From Hymenobacter crusticola (lineage in GTDB: Bacteria; Bacteroidota; Bacteroidia; Cytophagales; Hymenobacteraceae), in assembly GCF_002154225.1 (NCBI RefSeq), contig NZ_MTSE01000002.1, positions 310,001 to 374,000 of the forward strand: a stretch of DNA of 64,000 nucleotides, in the 5' to 3' direction. Within the stretch, counting starts at the first letter, position 1, and each line of letters begins with the position of its first letter. Below the pieces are notes generated by a model. It was not told the DNA's origin. It searched no databases and saw only the letters and a list, made by a program, of their open reading frames with translations. A program made the translations under genes and the position numbers. Below, piece by piece: positions 8,702 to 16,443 of this stretch.

Positions 8702-10060
8702 TCAGTTATGCTCGTCCGTAATCCAAGCGTAATGACCTAGCGTGCGCGGCTGCATAGCTAGGTCAACGTCGGGTCGCACTATGGGGCGGGGTGCCCGATG
8801 ATTCAGTTGTACCCACGAGTCGGCGTACACGGCTACGGGGGTAATGCCGCGCCGCGCGTACTCAGCAGCTAGAAAGTGCGCGAACTGCAGAATCGCATCA
8901 GGCTGGGCAAGCAGCTTATGACATTGGCGCGGCGTAAGATACGTGGCTGGCTGCACCACCTCCACATGGCCATCGGGGCAACGAACCCGGTACGACACAC
9001 TACCTGCTTTGGTACGTAACATCATGTGCCACGCAAAATGGTGCCCTTCCTCCGTCCAGTGCACGCTGCCAGGATACAGAAAGTGGCGCAGCGGCACCAA
9101 GAGTTGGATCAGTGCATAACTAGCTAATACGGCCGCTAACCCCCAAGTGTGGGCTGGTTGGCTCGGGAGAGTTACGGGAGCTGAAGTTGAAGGTAAGCGC
9201 TGCTCAAACCACTGCCGAACACTCCGGATACCTAGGTGCCGTGGCCAGCTCGGAGGGAAAAAAACGGCCGCCGTCATGAGCAAAGAAAACCAAGGAAAGG
9301 TACCTAGGCCAAAAATTGCCACGTTGGAGAGGTGGAAGAAGGTAGCCGCGCCGAAAGCCCAGGGGCGCGAGCGGCGCCACAGCAAGGCAGGTACCACCAA
9401 CAAGTCGAAAGCTAGGCCTGCGTAGCTCATGGCGGGCGGCAGCCAAGGCTGCGCTAAGAGCGGGCCAATAACAGGGCGGGTGCTTTTTGCTTGCAGCCAT
9501 AATGCCAGGGGCGAGTTGGTGAGCCAATCGGTGTTCAACTTGGCCACGCCCGCGTACAGATATACGACGCTCAACTGAAATAGCAGCACAAGGCGCGTCC
9601 AGTTCGGGACACTAGGGGCGTAACGGACTCGGCCGGCACGAACATCAGCGGAAGCAGCCTGGTGCGCAGGAATGAAGAACAGCCACCCCGCTACAAGACA
9701 ATAGAGGTAAAAGTGATTGATGTAGCGCGTCTGCTCCACCAAGAACAGCCACGTATAGGCTAGCCACAACACAGCCGCACTAAAGCGGTAGCGCCACCCT
9801 ACCGCCACCCCAATGCCTCCCAGAATGGCTAGCAAGTGCAAGCCATACATACCCGCCGGCGAGGGTACTGGCAGCCACTGCGTGAACAGGTACGAAAAAT
9901 GAAAGCGCGGCTCTGTGTACTCCCGGCTGTAGCCCAAAGCTAGGCTGCCTGCTTGTTCCAATGCCAGTAATACGCCGGCCCCGATGCGAAAAACCACAAG
10001 CCAGGCAATATCAATCGGACGAAAAAGGAAGGCAGTTAGACGGCGTAGCACGGCGCGCAA
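8702..10060 (-). CDS. HTTM / vitamin K-dependent gamma-carboxylase-like membrane protein
   Basis: This 452-residue polytopic membrane protein has about eight hydrophobic segments in its first 300 residues and a soluble C-terminal tail. The segment PRFHFSYLFTQWLPVPSPAGMY and the later TRYINHFYLYCLVAGWLFFIPAH match the horizontally transferred transmembrane (HTTM) domain family that includes the vertebrate vitamin K-dependent gamma-carboxylase. The bacterial members have no generally accepted substrate. The C-terminal part contains HHFAWHMMLRTKAGS, also typical of this family. It is convergent with aroC and is not in an operon with any redox or quinone gene. Confidence 0.8.
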   Translation of the reverse strand: MRAVLRRLTAFLFRPIDIAWLVVFRIGAGVLLALEQAGSLALGYSREYTEPRFHFSYLFTQWLPVPSPAGMYGLHLLAILGGIGVAVGWRYRFSAAVLWLAYTWLFLVEQTRYINHFYLYCLVAGWLFFIPAHQAASADVRAGRVRYAPSVPNWTRLVLLFQLSVVYLYAGVAKLNTDWLTNSPLALWLQAKSTRPVIGPLLAQPWLPPAMSYAGLAFDLLVVPALLWRRSRPWAFGAATFFHLSNVAIFGLGTFPWFSLLMTAAVFFPPSWPRHLGIRSVRQWFEQRLPSTSAPVTLPSQPAHTWGLAAVLASYALIQLLVPLRHFLYPGSVHWTEEGHHFAWHMMLRTKAGSVSYRVRCPDGHVEVVQPATYLTPRQCHKLLAQPDAILQFAHFLAAEYARRGITPVAVYADSWVQLNHRAPRPIVRPDVDLAMQPRTLGHYAWITDEHN

Positions 10061-10226
10061 TAACGGAAAGAGAACCAGCGTACTTTTAGCGTAAAAAGGA
10101 GGCTTGTGGTTCGTGCTAAGCGGCTGTTTCTGGTTGTCGAAAAATCAACGCTAGGTAGGAGCTACGCACGGTAGGCGCGAGAAGTAGGATGTCCTTCATC
10201 GAACGGCCGTAGCTCTAAAAAGCAAA

Positions 10227-10258
10227 ATCCCCTTTTTAGCAATTGCCAAAAAGGGGAT
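10227..10258. terminator. perfect 11-bp hairpin, terminator-like
   Basis: ATCCCCTTTTT and AAAAAGGGGAT are exact complements around a 10-base loop that itself contains GCAATTGC. It resembles a terminator but no annotated gene ends nearby on either strand. Confidence 0.45.
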
Positions 10259-10420
10259 AAATAGGTGTGTAGATCATTACTACAATGTTACATGTTTTGT
10301 TGAAATATTAATAACAAATCGGGATTTATTATATTTAGTACCTGTCCTTTCTTTGAGAAGTGAAAAAGTAGAAATGGCAACCTACGCCTACGTAGTACAC
10401 CAAAAGAGAGGGGAGTTGTG

Positions 10421-10428
10421 TAGCTTTG
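10421..10428 (+). promoter_or_regulatory. candidate -7 box upstream of the Nfu-like gene
   Basis: TAGCTTTG is an exact TAnnTTTG match about 95 bases before the start codon. No clear -33 element was seen. Confidence 0.45.
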
Positions 10429-10522
10429 CAACTTCTTGGCTGCTGTGATGTTTAGCTATTGATTGCGGCATCCTGAGACCAGGCGTATCGCACCTCATTT
10501 TGTCTCTTAAGTCTTTTTGACG

Positions 10523-11149
10523 ATGGCTGAACATACTATTTCCCCCGCCACACCGGTGTCTATCTACGCCGAGGCTAGCCCCAACCCCGAATCCATGAAG
10601 TTCGTGCTCAATACCACGTTGCTCAGCGACGGGGTGAGCGTGGATTATCCGAACCTGGAGGCTGCGGCCAATTCGCCCCTAGCCCAGGAGCTTTTCAACT
10701 TCGACTATGTTGGTCGGGTGTTTATTGCGGCCAATTTTGTGACCATCACCAAAACCACTGACTTGCAGTGGACGCACCTCATCCCGGAGTTGCGCACCTT
10801 CCTGAAGTCGTACGTGGAGGCTGGTGGCCCCATTTTCACCGTAGACCCCGCTGCTGAGCAAAAGGCTGCTCAAGAAGCTGCGGCCGGCAATAGCTCGGAG
10901 CAGGATCAGCAAACCAGCCAAAAAATTATCGACCTGCTCGACAACTACGTGCGCCCTGCCGTGGAGCAAGATGGTGGCAACATCACCTTCCGCAGCTACC
11001 AGGATGGCATCGTAACGGTGAACCTGCAAGGCTCGTGCTCGGGCTGCCCCTCGGCTACTGTTACGCTGAAGTCGGGTATCGAAAACCTACTGAAGCGCAT
11101 GGTACCAGAAGTAAAAGAAGTTGTTGCGGAAGGCATAACAGCTTACTAA
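10523..11149 (+). CDS. NifU/Nfu-type Fe-S cluster scaffold or carrier
   Basis: The 208-residue protein has two domains. Residues about 13-100 form an Nfu N-terminal domain with the pattern EASPNPESMKFVLN, FDYVGRVFIAANFVTITK. Residues about 130-205 form a NifU C-terminal domain with LLDNYVRPAVEQDGGNI and the cluster-binding CxxC in GSCSGCPSAT. Such proteins carry [4Fe-4S] clusters to apo-enzymes in the cytoplasm. The ATG at 10523 is preferred; an upstream TTG at 10517 in the same frame adds only two residues. The gene stands alone and ends at a strong terminator. QueG, encoded nearby, is a potential Fe-S client, but no link is shown. Confidence 0.9.
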   Translation: MAEHTISPATPVSIYAEASPNPESMKFVLNTTLLSDGVSVDYPNLEAAANSPLAQELFNFDYVGRVFIAANFVTITKTTDLQWTHLIPELRTFLKSYVEAGGPIFTVDPAAEQKAAQEAAAGNSSEQDQQTSQKIIDLLDNYVRPAVEQDGGNITFRSYQDGIVTVNLQGSCSGCPSATVTLKSGIENLLKRMVPEVKEVVAEGITAY

Positions 11150-11169
11150 GCACAACCTAATAAACCCAG

Positions 11170-11202
11170 GTCGTCATGCTTCGCAAAGCTTAGCGTGACG
11201 AC
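11170..11202. repeat. REP-like palindrome GTCGTCATGCT...AGCGTGACGAC
   Basis: Eleven-base arms with one mismatch surround a TTCGCAAAGCT core. I associate GTCATGCTTCG-type intergenic palindromes with Hymenobacter-like genomes, but copy number cannot be checked here. Confidence 0.45.
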
Positions 11203-11212
11203 TCCTTAAACC

Positions 11213-11247
11213 AAAAAAGGCCTGACCGAACCAGTCAGGCTTTTTTT
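11213..11247. terminator. intrinsic terminator after the Nfu-like gene
   Basis: The stem GCCTGAC / GTCAGGC is extended by A6 on the left and T7 on the right. It lies between the rightward Nfu-like gene and the leftward DUF5777 gene and can serve both. Confidence 0.88.
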
Positions 11248-11298
11248 ATGGACAAACGGAGAAGATCTTGGACTGTGGCAACCGGCAAAAGCTAGGTG

Positions 11299-12204
11299 CT
11301 AGTCGTTCTTCGATTTCAGGGTGAAGACGCGGGAGATGTTGAACCCAAAGTAGATGTCACCGTCGAGCCAGCGGCCGGTTGTTTGGGGAACGAAGAACTT
11401 CTCGATCATGCCTTGACTGTTGGTAAAGTGCAGCTGAAACACGTGCCCGCCCGTTTCGATGTCGAAGCCGACAGCGAGCGAGTTGCGGAAGCGGTCGGCG
11501 GTGGCGCCAGGCAGCAAGTAGTAATACTCGGCGGTGAGGGCCACGCGCTTTGTGAGCTTCTGCCGACCAGCAATACCGAGGGCGTACACGTCATTTTGCT
11601 CGGCGCGGGTGTCCACAAAGTTGCGGTGCACGAGCGTGGGCATCAGCTGCACGGAAAGCGAAGGGCTGAATTTCCGCGCAATCAACGCTTGGTACGTGTA
11701 CGTGAGCCGCGAGCCGTCGGGGCGCTCCTGGTCCGGAAACTTGAGGCTGGTAAGCGCCGAGCTCGCAAAGAGCGTAACCGACACCGGCATGGCCCGCGCA
11801 CCAGTGCTTTGGCGCAAAGCACGGTATTTCAGAAAACCATCATACGTTTTTTCCAGCGAGCTCCGGCCTACGCCCACCGTGAGGCGGTCATTGATACCGT
11901 ACTCCAGACCTAGCCGGATGGTGGCTTGGTCGAGGCCGAAGAAGTTGTATGCGCCGCTGTTGAGCATGCCGAAGCGGTGCGAAATCAGAAACACCATGGT
12001 GCCCGCGCCCGGCGTTTCCACCGACTGGCCGTTGATGATGCGGGTTCCCTTGAAGGTGGCCTGCACGTATTCGGCGCGGGCACTGTCGGTGACTTGCGTT
12101 TCCAGCGTTTTTAGCAAATCATCCTGCGCGTGGGCGCTAACCGATACCGAAAGCAGAGCTGCCGCCAACCAACTGCCGCGGCCAAAAGAGAAAGGTAGTC
12201 TCAT
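11299..12204 (-). CDS. DUF5777 family beta-barrel protein
   Basis: This 301-residue protein has a clear signal peptide ending SVSAHAQ near residue 27. The mature part is rich in alternating aromatic and polar strands, consistent with an outer-membrane beta-barrel. The order GTMVFLISHRFGMLNSG, ATIRLGLEYGINDRLTVGVG and the end FGFNISRVFTLK match DUF5777 proteins as I know them. It is the last gene of a four-gene leftward operon, 10 bases after the YceI gene. In other Bacteroidota DUF5777 genes sit with YceI and cytochrome genes, suggesting a role in envelope electron transfer or quinone-like cargo handling; this is inference. Confidence 0.75.
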   Translation of the reverse strand: MRLPFSFGRGSWLAAALLSVSVSAHAQDDLLKTLETQVTDSARAEYVQATFKGTRIINGQSVETPGAGTMVFLISHRFGMLNSGAYNFFGLDQATIRLGLEYGINDRLTVGVGRSSLEKTYDGFLKYRALRQSTGARAMPVSVTLFASSALTSLKFPDQERPDGSRLTYTYQALIARKFSPSLSVQLMPTLVHRNFVDTRAEQNDVYALGIAGRQKLTKRVALTAEYYYLLPGATADRFRNSLAVGFDIETGGHVFQLHFTNSQGMIEKFFVPQTTGRWLDGDIYFGFNISRVFTLKSKND

Positions 12205-12214
12205 AAGGTAGAAG

Positions 12215-12778
12215 CTAGGGTTGGGCCACCGTGGGTGGGTTGCACAATAAAGACACGCTCACTTCCACCGTTTTGGCAATATGCTCCCGCACGAGGGCTG
12301 GAATCTCAATGTTGTAGTCGGCCGGCGCGATGGTGAACTTGGACTTGGCTAGCAGCTGGTTGTCTTTCAGCTCTAGCGTGCCGGGCACTCGGATATGGCG
12401 CTTCACGCCGTGGATGGTGAGGTCGCCCTCTACCTGCACCTGCTGCGCCCCTGGCTTGCTTAAGGCTGCCGATTGAAAGTTAACCACTTGGCCCGCAAAC
12501 GTTGCCCGCGGAAACTTCTCCGATTCCACGTAGTTCTCGTTGAAGTGCTCCTGCATCAAGCTGCGCTTAAATTGGAAGCTCTTCATGGGTACCGTGAAGG
12601 CCATCTGGCCACTGCTCATGTCGAGCACAGCTCCTACTTGGCTGCTGCGCGCATCGATGTCCTCCATGGGCGTGCTGGAAAAGAAGCTGATGCTGCCCGC
12701 TCGGGTGGAATACTTGGTTTGGGCGCTGGCGAGGTTACACCCCAGCAACGACAAGGCAACTAGCAAATACTTCATCAT
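12215..12778 (-). CDS. YceI family periplasmic protein
   Basis: YceI proteins are lipocalin-like beta-barrels that bind long isoprenoid chains such as polyprenyl quinones in the periplasm. The 187-residue form starting at the MMKYLL methionines has a signal peptide (LLVALSLLGCNLASAQ) and family features: SISFFSSTPMEDIDARS, FNENYVESEKFPRATF and LTIHGVKRHIRVPG. The frame is open to 12850, but that would overlap the preceding cytochrome gene and bury the signal peptide, so the start at 12778 is chosen; this leaves a 13-base gap to the upstream stop. It is the third gene of the operon. Confidence 0.88.
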   Translation of the reverse strand: MMKYLLVALSLLGCNLASAQTKYSTRAGSISFFSSTPMEDIDARSSQVGAVLDMSSGQMAFTVPMKSFQFKRSLMQEHFNENYVESEKFPRATFAGQVVNFQSAALSKPGAQQVQVEGDLTIHGVKRHIRVPGTLELKDNQLLAKSKFTIAPADYNIEIPALVREHIAKTVEVSVSLLCNPPTVAQP

Positions 12779-12791
12779 CTGGTAGGCTAGG

Positions 12792-13172
12792 TTAGTTGTT
12801 GGGAGCTCCGGCAGTAATCCAAGCTTGGAAACGGGCAATGTCGCAGTCACTCAGTTTCGCGCCATTCAGGGGCATTGCTCGGTAGCCGGCGGCGTGCGAA
12901 ATCGAACCGAGCAGGCGGCCGTTATCTGCGTAGCGTTTCACTTGGGCATAATCCACTAGGTTGATGCCGCCGGCAGGTGCCCCCGCGTTGTGGCAGCCCC
13001 GGCAGCTTTGCGCCAGAATAGGGGAGATGGAAGCCGTGTACGTCACGCTGCGCACGTCGCAGGTGGGTGTCGGCGTGGGTTCCTCCGCCGCAAGGTCTTC
13101 CGCGTTGTCGTAGGTGCAGCTGCTCAGCCAAGCTAGGCTCAGCAGCCACAGAGTAGAAAGTAGAGGGCGCAT
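12792..13172 (-). CDS. monohaem cytochrome c lipoprotein
   Basis: Starting at the ATG at 13172, the 126-residue protein has a hydrophobic signal ending in the lipobox LSSC with Cys19. A Pro/Thr-rich spacer follows, then one haem-binding motif CRGCH at residues 57-61, with a probable distal Met in YRAMPLNG. The domain resembles the cytochrome c-like domain found in many Bacteroidota lipoproteins (SPILAQSCRGCHN). It is likely anchored to the periplasmic face of a membrane and passes single electrons. The gene is second in the operon, 41 bases after the secreted-repeat gene. The frame runs to 13235 but the extension overlaps the upstream gene and lacks a signal sequence. Confidence 0.83.
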   Translation of the reverse strand: MRPLLSTLWLLSLAWLSSCTYDNAEDLAAEEPTPTPTCDVRSVTYTASISPILAQSCRGCHNAGAPAGGINLVDYAQVKRYADNGRLLGSISHAAGYRAMPLNGAKLSDCDIARFQAWITAGAPNN

Positions 13173-13213
13173 AGCGTTCAAACTTTTAGATGACTCAGAG
13201 TACAGAGACTTCT

Positions 13214-14083
13214 TTATGGGTTGGCGACGTACCAAGGATCTTGGCCGGTTTTCACGCCATGTCCTTCCACCTTGCCACGCGTGGTACCATCGGGCGTGTA
13301 GTAGTAAAGCGGAATACCTTTATAAGTAGTGTGTTGGCGCGTCGTACCGTTGGGTCCATCGGTGCGGGTGATGGCGCCGAAATCGGATGCTTTAAGCGAG
13401 GAAGGTAGCACGAGCTTATCGGTGTAGAACACAGGCCATGCGTTGATGCAACCCCCTGTGCAGTTAGTGGGTAAGGTGGTGGGCAGGCGATTGTCGCGGT
13501 CGAAGATGTAGAGTGTGCGCGCCTGCGGATCAACCAAGAAGTTTTGCGTGGAAGTTTGGTTCGTGCTTTTGTCGAGTACCGACGTCGTGGCAAGCATCAC
13601 CGTGTAGTCAGGCTTCACGACAAACCAGGTTTTGTTGGCTACTTGGTCACCGAGGGTTTCACCTGGTTTCTCCCGCACGTTCTGCCCGGCGCTGTTTGCC
13701 GGCGCGTAATAATAGAGTGGCCAACCCCGGTACGTAGTTTGGAGGCTGCCATCGGCGCGGGTGATGGTTGCAAAGTCATCGGCTTTTAACCCAGTACCTA
13801 GCTTCATATCGGCCGGAGTGGTGTAGAAGATCGGCCACACGGCGGCGCAGTTACCGCTGCAAGCGCTGGTGCCCGCCACGTCGCGGGTGAAGTAATAAAG
13901 CGTATTGCCCGCGCCATCCGTCAGGATATTGCCGAAGGTGGTATTGGACGTAAGCTTCACGGAAAACACTTGTTCCGGAACCTGGTCGTCATCATCGTTA
14001 TTACAGGCGACCATCAGGAGTAATAAGGCGCTCAGCAGAAATGAAAAGCGCCAAGCGACGCGGGCATGGTAAGGCTGAAACAT
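13214..14083 (-). CDS. secreted-repeat (Lipoprotein_15 type) lipoprotein
   Basis: This 289-residue protein starts at the ATG at 14083, with a signal peptide and a lipobox-like MVACNNDDDD. It contains repeated units of the family called secreted repeat of unknown function: GNTLYYFTRDVAGTSACSG, CAAVWPIFY and TTYRGWPLYYYAPANS in the first half, and ARTLYIFDRDN, CINAWPVFY and TTYKGIPLYYYTPDG in the second. Proteins of this type are exported and often accompany cytochromes or redox operons, which fits the downstream cytochrome c gene. It is the first gene of a four-gene operon. The function is not known. Confidence 0.8.
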   Translation of the reverse strand: MFQPYHARVAWRFSFLLSALLLLMVACNNDDDDQVPEQVFSVKLTSNTTFGNILTDGAGNTLYYFTRDVAGTSACSGNCAAVWPIFYTTPADMKLGTGLKADDFATITRADGSLQTTYRGWPLYYYAPANSAGQNVREKPGETLGDQVANKTWFVVKPDYTVMLATTSVLDKSTNQTSTQNFLVDPQARTLYIFDRDNRLPTTLPTNCTGGCINAWPVFYTDKLVLPSSLKASDFGAITRTDGPNGTTRQHTTYKGIPLYYYTPDGTTRGKVEGHGVKTGQDPWYVANP

Positions 14084-14239
14084 GGTTGTGCTGGTTTGAT
14101 AGTGAGGGAGGTAGAAAAGCAAGGATAGCCTAGCTTAAGGCACACGCAGGGCCCAGCGGGTGCGAAAAAGGCAACCGGAAACAAAGGCCTCGTCGCGAGC
14201 GAGACCAGCAAAAGCAAGGAGGAAAGTGCCTAGGGTAGG

Positions 14240-15688
14240 CTAAGGGGCAATAGCCCGGCGAGATGGCAAGAAGCCGTATTTAAGCGAAAATAAGAGGCCC
14301 GCGCTGCTCAGCCTTACTTGGCCGGCGCCTACATTGCCCAAGGGTAATTGCACGAAAGGTTCTGCTTGAAACGACAAATGAGTATTTAGTTGCCGTTCAA
14401 CGCCCACGGATAAGTTGACCACGCTGAGCACGAAGTTGGCGCCGTTTTCTACGCGTACTGCAGCGGTGCGGGGAGTGCCGTTTACGTAGTAATCGTAGCT
14501 GTAGCGCTCGTTGCGCATGAGAAGCGAGTTCATGCCCGCGCTGAAAAAGACCAGGTGCGTGGGGCGGCTGAGTAGGTCGTAGCGAAAGTCAACGGGTATT
14601 TCCGTGATGCGGCAGTTGCCATTTACTTCGTAGTCGCCGGCGCGCCAACCCCATGCGGGTGGAGCTGTGTAGTATTCGCTGGCTGCTTTATAACGCTTCA
14701 CGCTCCTGATGAGGCTAGCTCGTACGCGCAGTCTGTTGGTCAGGCGATACTCCAAACTCAAGCCTAGGTCGCCGCCCATACGCGCTGTTTGGATGGTGCG
14801 CACGGCACTTAAGGAAGGCGCGCCCAAGGCTCCGACAAGCAACCGATACGTAGGCTTTTCTTGCTTTTTAATGATCGTAGAGTCAACCGCTGGCTCTGGC
14901 AGGGCTAGCTTCTGGCTTGTCGTATCCGGTGCCAACGCAACCGGTGCAATGGCCGGCAGACTAGCGGCAGAAGTAGTATCAACTAATGTTGCGGCAGTTG
15001 CCAAAGATTGCGAGCTTGGTCGCTCAGTGCTTATGCTAGCTTGCTCTTGGCCGGCCAAGCTGGGAACAGATTTTGTTTGCTTCGTAGTGGGCACCAAATG
15101 GGTTTTGGCATCAGCGGAATGTGTACTACTGACTGTCGCCGCCTTGCGCTTACGGGGCGCTGCCGCTCCCATAAACCTAGGTCGCGTTGTCGGTGTGAGT
15201 TCTTGCTGGTGGGCGTGTAGGGGAGTAGATGGCGCTACTCCTCTGGCTGGCGTAACGGAAGTAGGCTTGTTTGTCTGTTCGGTACTTGCTGAAGCCTTCG
15301 GTGAAGAAGCGGCTTCACTAACTGACGACGCACGGGGCTCAGGCCTAGGTGTAGGGTTATTTGTTTTGGGCAAGCTCACGTTTGGTGATAAGCCTACGTG
15401 CGACTGCGTTTGCGTCGTAACTACGGCGGGCTGCTCCTTTACGGATACGTCATCGCTTGACCGGTGACGCCAGCTAATTTGCCATACTAACAGCGCCAGT
15501 CCAACCAGTGCCAATTCGATGGCGAAGAAGCGCACGATTTTCCGGCGCAACAACCGGCTCATTAGGTCTTCGTTCAGCTTGTCTTCCATGCGTGACCAGG
15601 CGCCCAGATGGACGTCATCCGGGTAGGCTTCGGCGCCGCGCCGAAACAGCGCATCTAGCTCCTCATCCGACATTTCCGGCGTACGCAT
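14240..15688 (-). CDS. anti-sigma-like N-terminus fused to outer-membrane beta-barrel
   Basis: The 482 residues fall into four parts. Residues 1-50 are acidic and helical (MSDEELDALFRRGAEAYPDD), as in cytoplasmic anti-sigma segments. Residues about 52-70 are a membrane helix. Residues about 76-275 are a Ser/Thr/Pro-rich linker. Residues about 281-475 are a PorT-like beta-barrel with alternating strands (YRLLVGALGAPSLS, LGLSLEYRLTNRLRVRASL). There is no cleavable signal peptide. The gene overlaps the end of the ECF sigma gene by 26 bases (11 if the internal ATG at 15673 is used), so the two are translationally coupled. The simplest reading is a sigma regulator spanning both membranes; this topology is inferred. 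Confidence 0.7.
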   Translation of the reverse strand: MRTPEMSDEELDALFRRGAEAYPDDVHLGAWSRMEDKLNEDLMSRLLRRKIVRFFAIELALVGLALLVWQISWRHRSSDDVSVKEQPAVVTTQTQSHVGLSPNVSLPKTNNPTPRPEPRASSVSEAASSPKASASTEQTNKPTSVTPARGVAPSTPLHAHQQELTPTTRPRFMGAAAPRKRKAATVSSTHSADAKTHLVPTTKQTKSVPSLAGQEQASISTERPSSQSLATAATLVDTTSAASLPAIAPVALAPDTTSQKLALPEPAVDSTIIKKQEKPTYRLLVGALGAPSLSAVRTIQTARMGGDLGLSLEYRLTNRLRVRASLIRSVKRYKAASEYYTAPPAWGWRAGDYEVNGNCRITEIPVDFRYDLLSRPTHLVFFSAGMNSLLMRNERYSYDYYVNGTPRTAAVRVENGANFVLSVVNLSVGVERQLNTHLSFQAEPFVQLPLGNVGAGQVRLSSAGLLFSLKYGFLPSRRAIAP

Positions 15689-16289
15689 GGTGTTTAGTTT
15701 TTTTTAGTAGGTCCTTCAGATGGCCCCGAGCTTTAAACAAGTTTGATTTAGAGGTTCCGACCGAAATTTTAAGCTGCTCGGCAATTTCCTCGTGAGTGAA
15801 ACCATCTAGCGCATACAGGTTGAACACGGCTCGATAGGCTGGTGGCAGCAAGTAGATGAGCTGCAACAGCTCCTCGTACGACAAGCTATCCAGCGGCGAG
15901 CCACTCGCATCCGGGTGGCTCACTACCACTTCCTCCAAACCTTGCTGAAAAGCGTGCTTTTCCGTCGTGCGGAAGTGGTCGATGGCGGTGTGCACCATGA
16001 TCCGCTTGAGCCAGCCGCGGAAAGAGCCTTCCACATCTTGGTGCTGGCTTTCATCGAAACGATGCAGGTCCCGGAAGATTTTCAGGAAACCATCGTTTAC
16101 GGTTTCCATCGCCTGCTCTCGGTCGCGTACGTAGCGCAAGCAGATACTTAGCGCATACCCGTAGTAGAGCGAATACAATTGACGCTGGCTTTCGCGCTGC
16201 GCACGGCGGCACCCCGCCAGCAAGGCAATGCATCTTTCGCGAGTGTGGTCGAGGTGAGACACGGGCTTCGGAGGGGTTACATCTGCCAA
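15663..16289 (-). CDS. ECF-type RNA polymerase sigma factor
   Basis: The 208-residue protein has a sigma region 2 at about residues 40-105 (LYYGYALSICLRYVRDREQAMETVNDGFLKIF, then FRGWLKRIMVHTAIDHFR). It has a sigma region 4 at about 135-195, with LPPAYRAVFNLYALDGFTHEEIAEQL followed by GTSKSNLFKAR. This is the usual plan of an extracytoplasmic-function sigma factor. It is the first gene of a two-gene unit with the overlapping anti-sigma/barrel gene, which is probably its regulator. No TAnnTTTG box was found upstream; autoregulated transcription is possible. Confidence 0.92.
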   Translation of the reverse strand: MADVTPPKPVSHLDHTRERCIALLAGCRRAQRESQRQLYSLYYGYALSICLRYVRDREQAMETVNDGFLKIFRDLHRFDESQHQDVEGSFRGWLKRIMVHTAIDHFRTTEKHAFQQGLEEVVVSHPDASGSPLDSLSYEELLQLIYLLPPAYRAVFNLYALDGFTHEEIAEQLKISVGTSKSNLFKARGHLKDLLKKTKHHAYAGNVG

Positions 16290-16388
16290 CTCGGAGGCTA
16301 GGCAAAATTGGTTGCCTAGGTCGAAGAAAAAAGTTGTTGCGTAGTAAGGTAGTCGTTCTTAAAGTGCAGAAGCACAAGGCGTATAAAT

Positions 16389-16422
16389 AAAAAAAGCTAG
16401 GTCATCTGACCTAGCTTTTTTT
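16389..16422. terminator. perfect bidirectional terminator before secDF 3' end
   Basis: The stem GCTAGGTCA / TGACCTAGC is flanked by A7 and T7, with a two-base loop. It lies 22 bases past the secDF stop in the leftward direction. Confidence 0.88.
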
Positions 16423-16443
16423 GTAATAAAGAAAATAGGAGAC

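Larger units (their letters stand above)
10061..10522. other. gene-free stretch with a hairpin and an nfu promoter
   Basis: No convincing coding frame was found in these 460 bases. The stretch contains a perfect 11-bp inverted repeat (10227-10258), an AT-rich segment around 10280-10350 and a TAGCTTTG box at 10421-10428. The hairpin lies between divergent genes, where no terminator is needed, so a small transcript cannot be excluded. Confidence 0.4.

Noticed and set aside
10517..10522. TTG start for the Nfu-like gene
   Set aside because: It adds only two residues before an in-frame ATG that gives the usual N-terminus.
11534..12211. 225-codon rightward frame opposite the DUF5777 gene
   Set aside because: It has no domain or signal, and the leftward frame has a signal peptide and family pattern.
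14709..15467. 252-codon rightward frame opposite the sigma-linked barrel gene
   Set aside because: It lies opposite the Ser/Thr/Pro-rich linker, where a biased composition keeps the other strand open. It has no recognisable domain.
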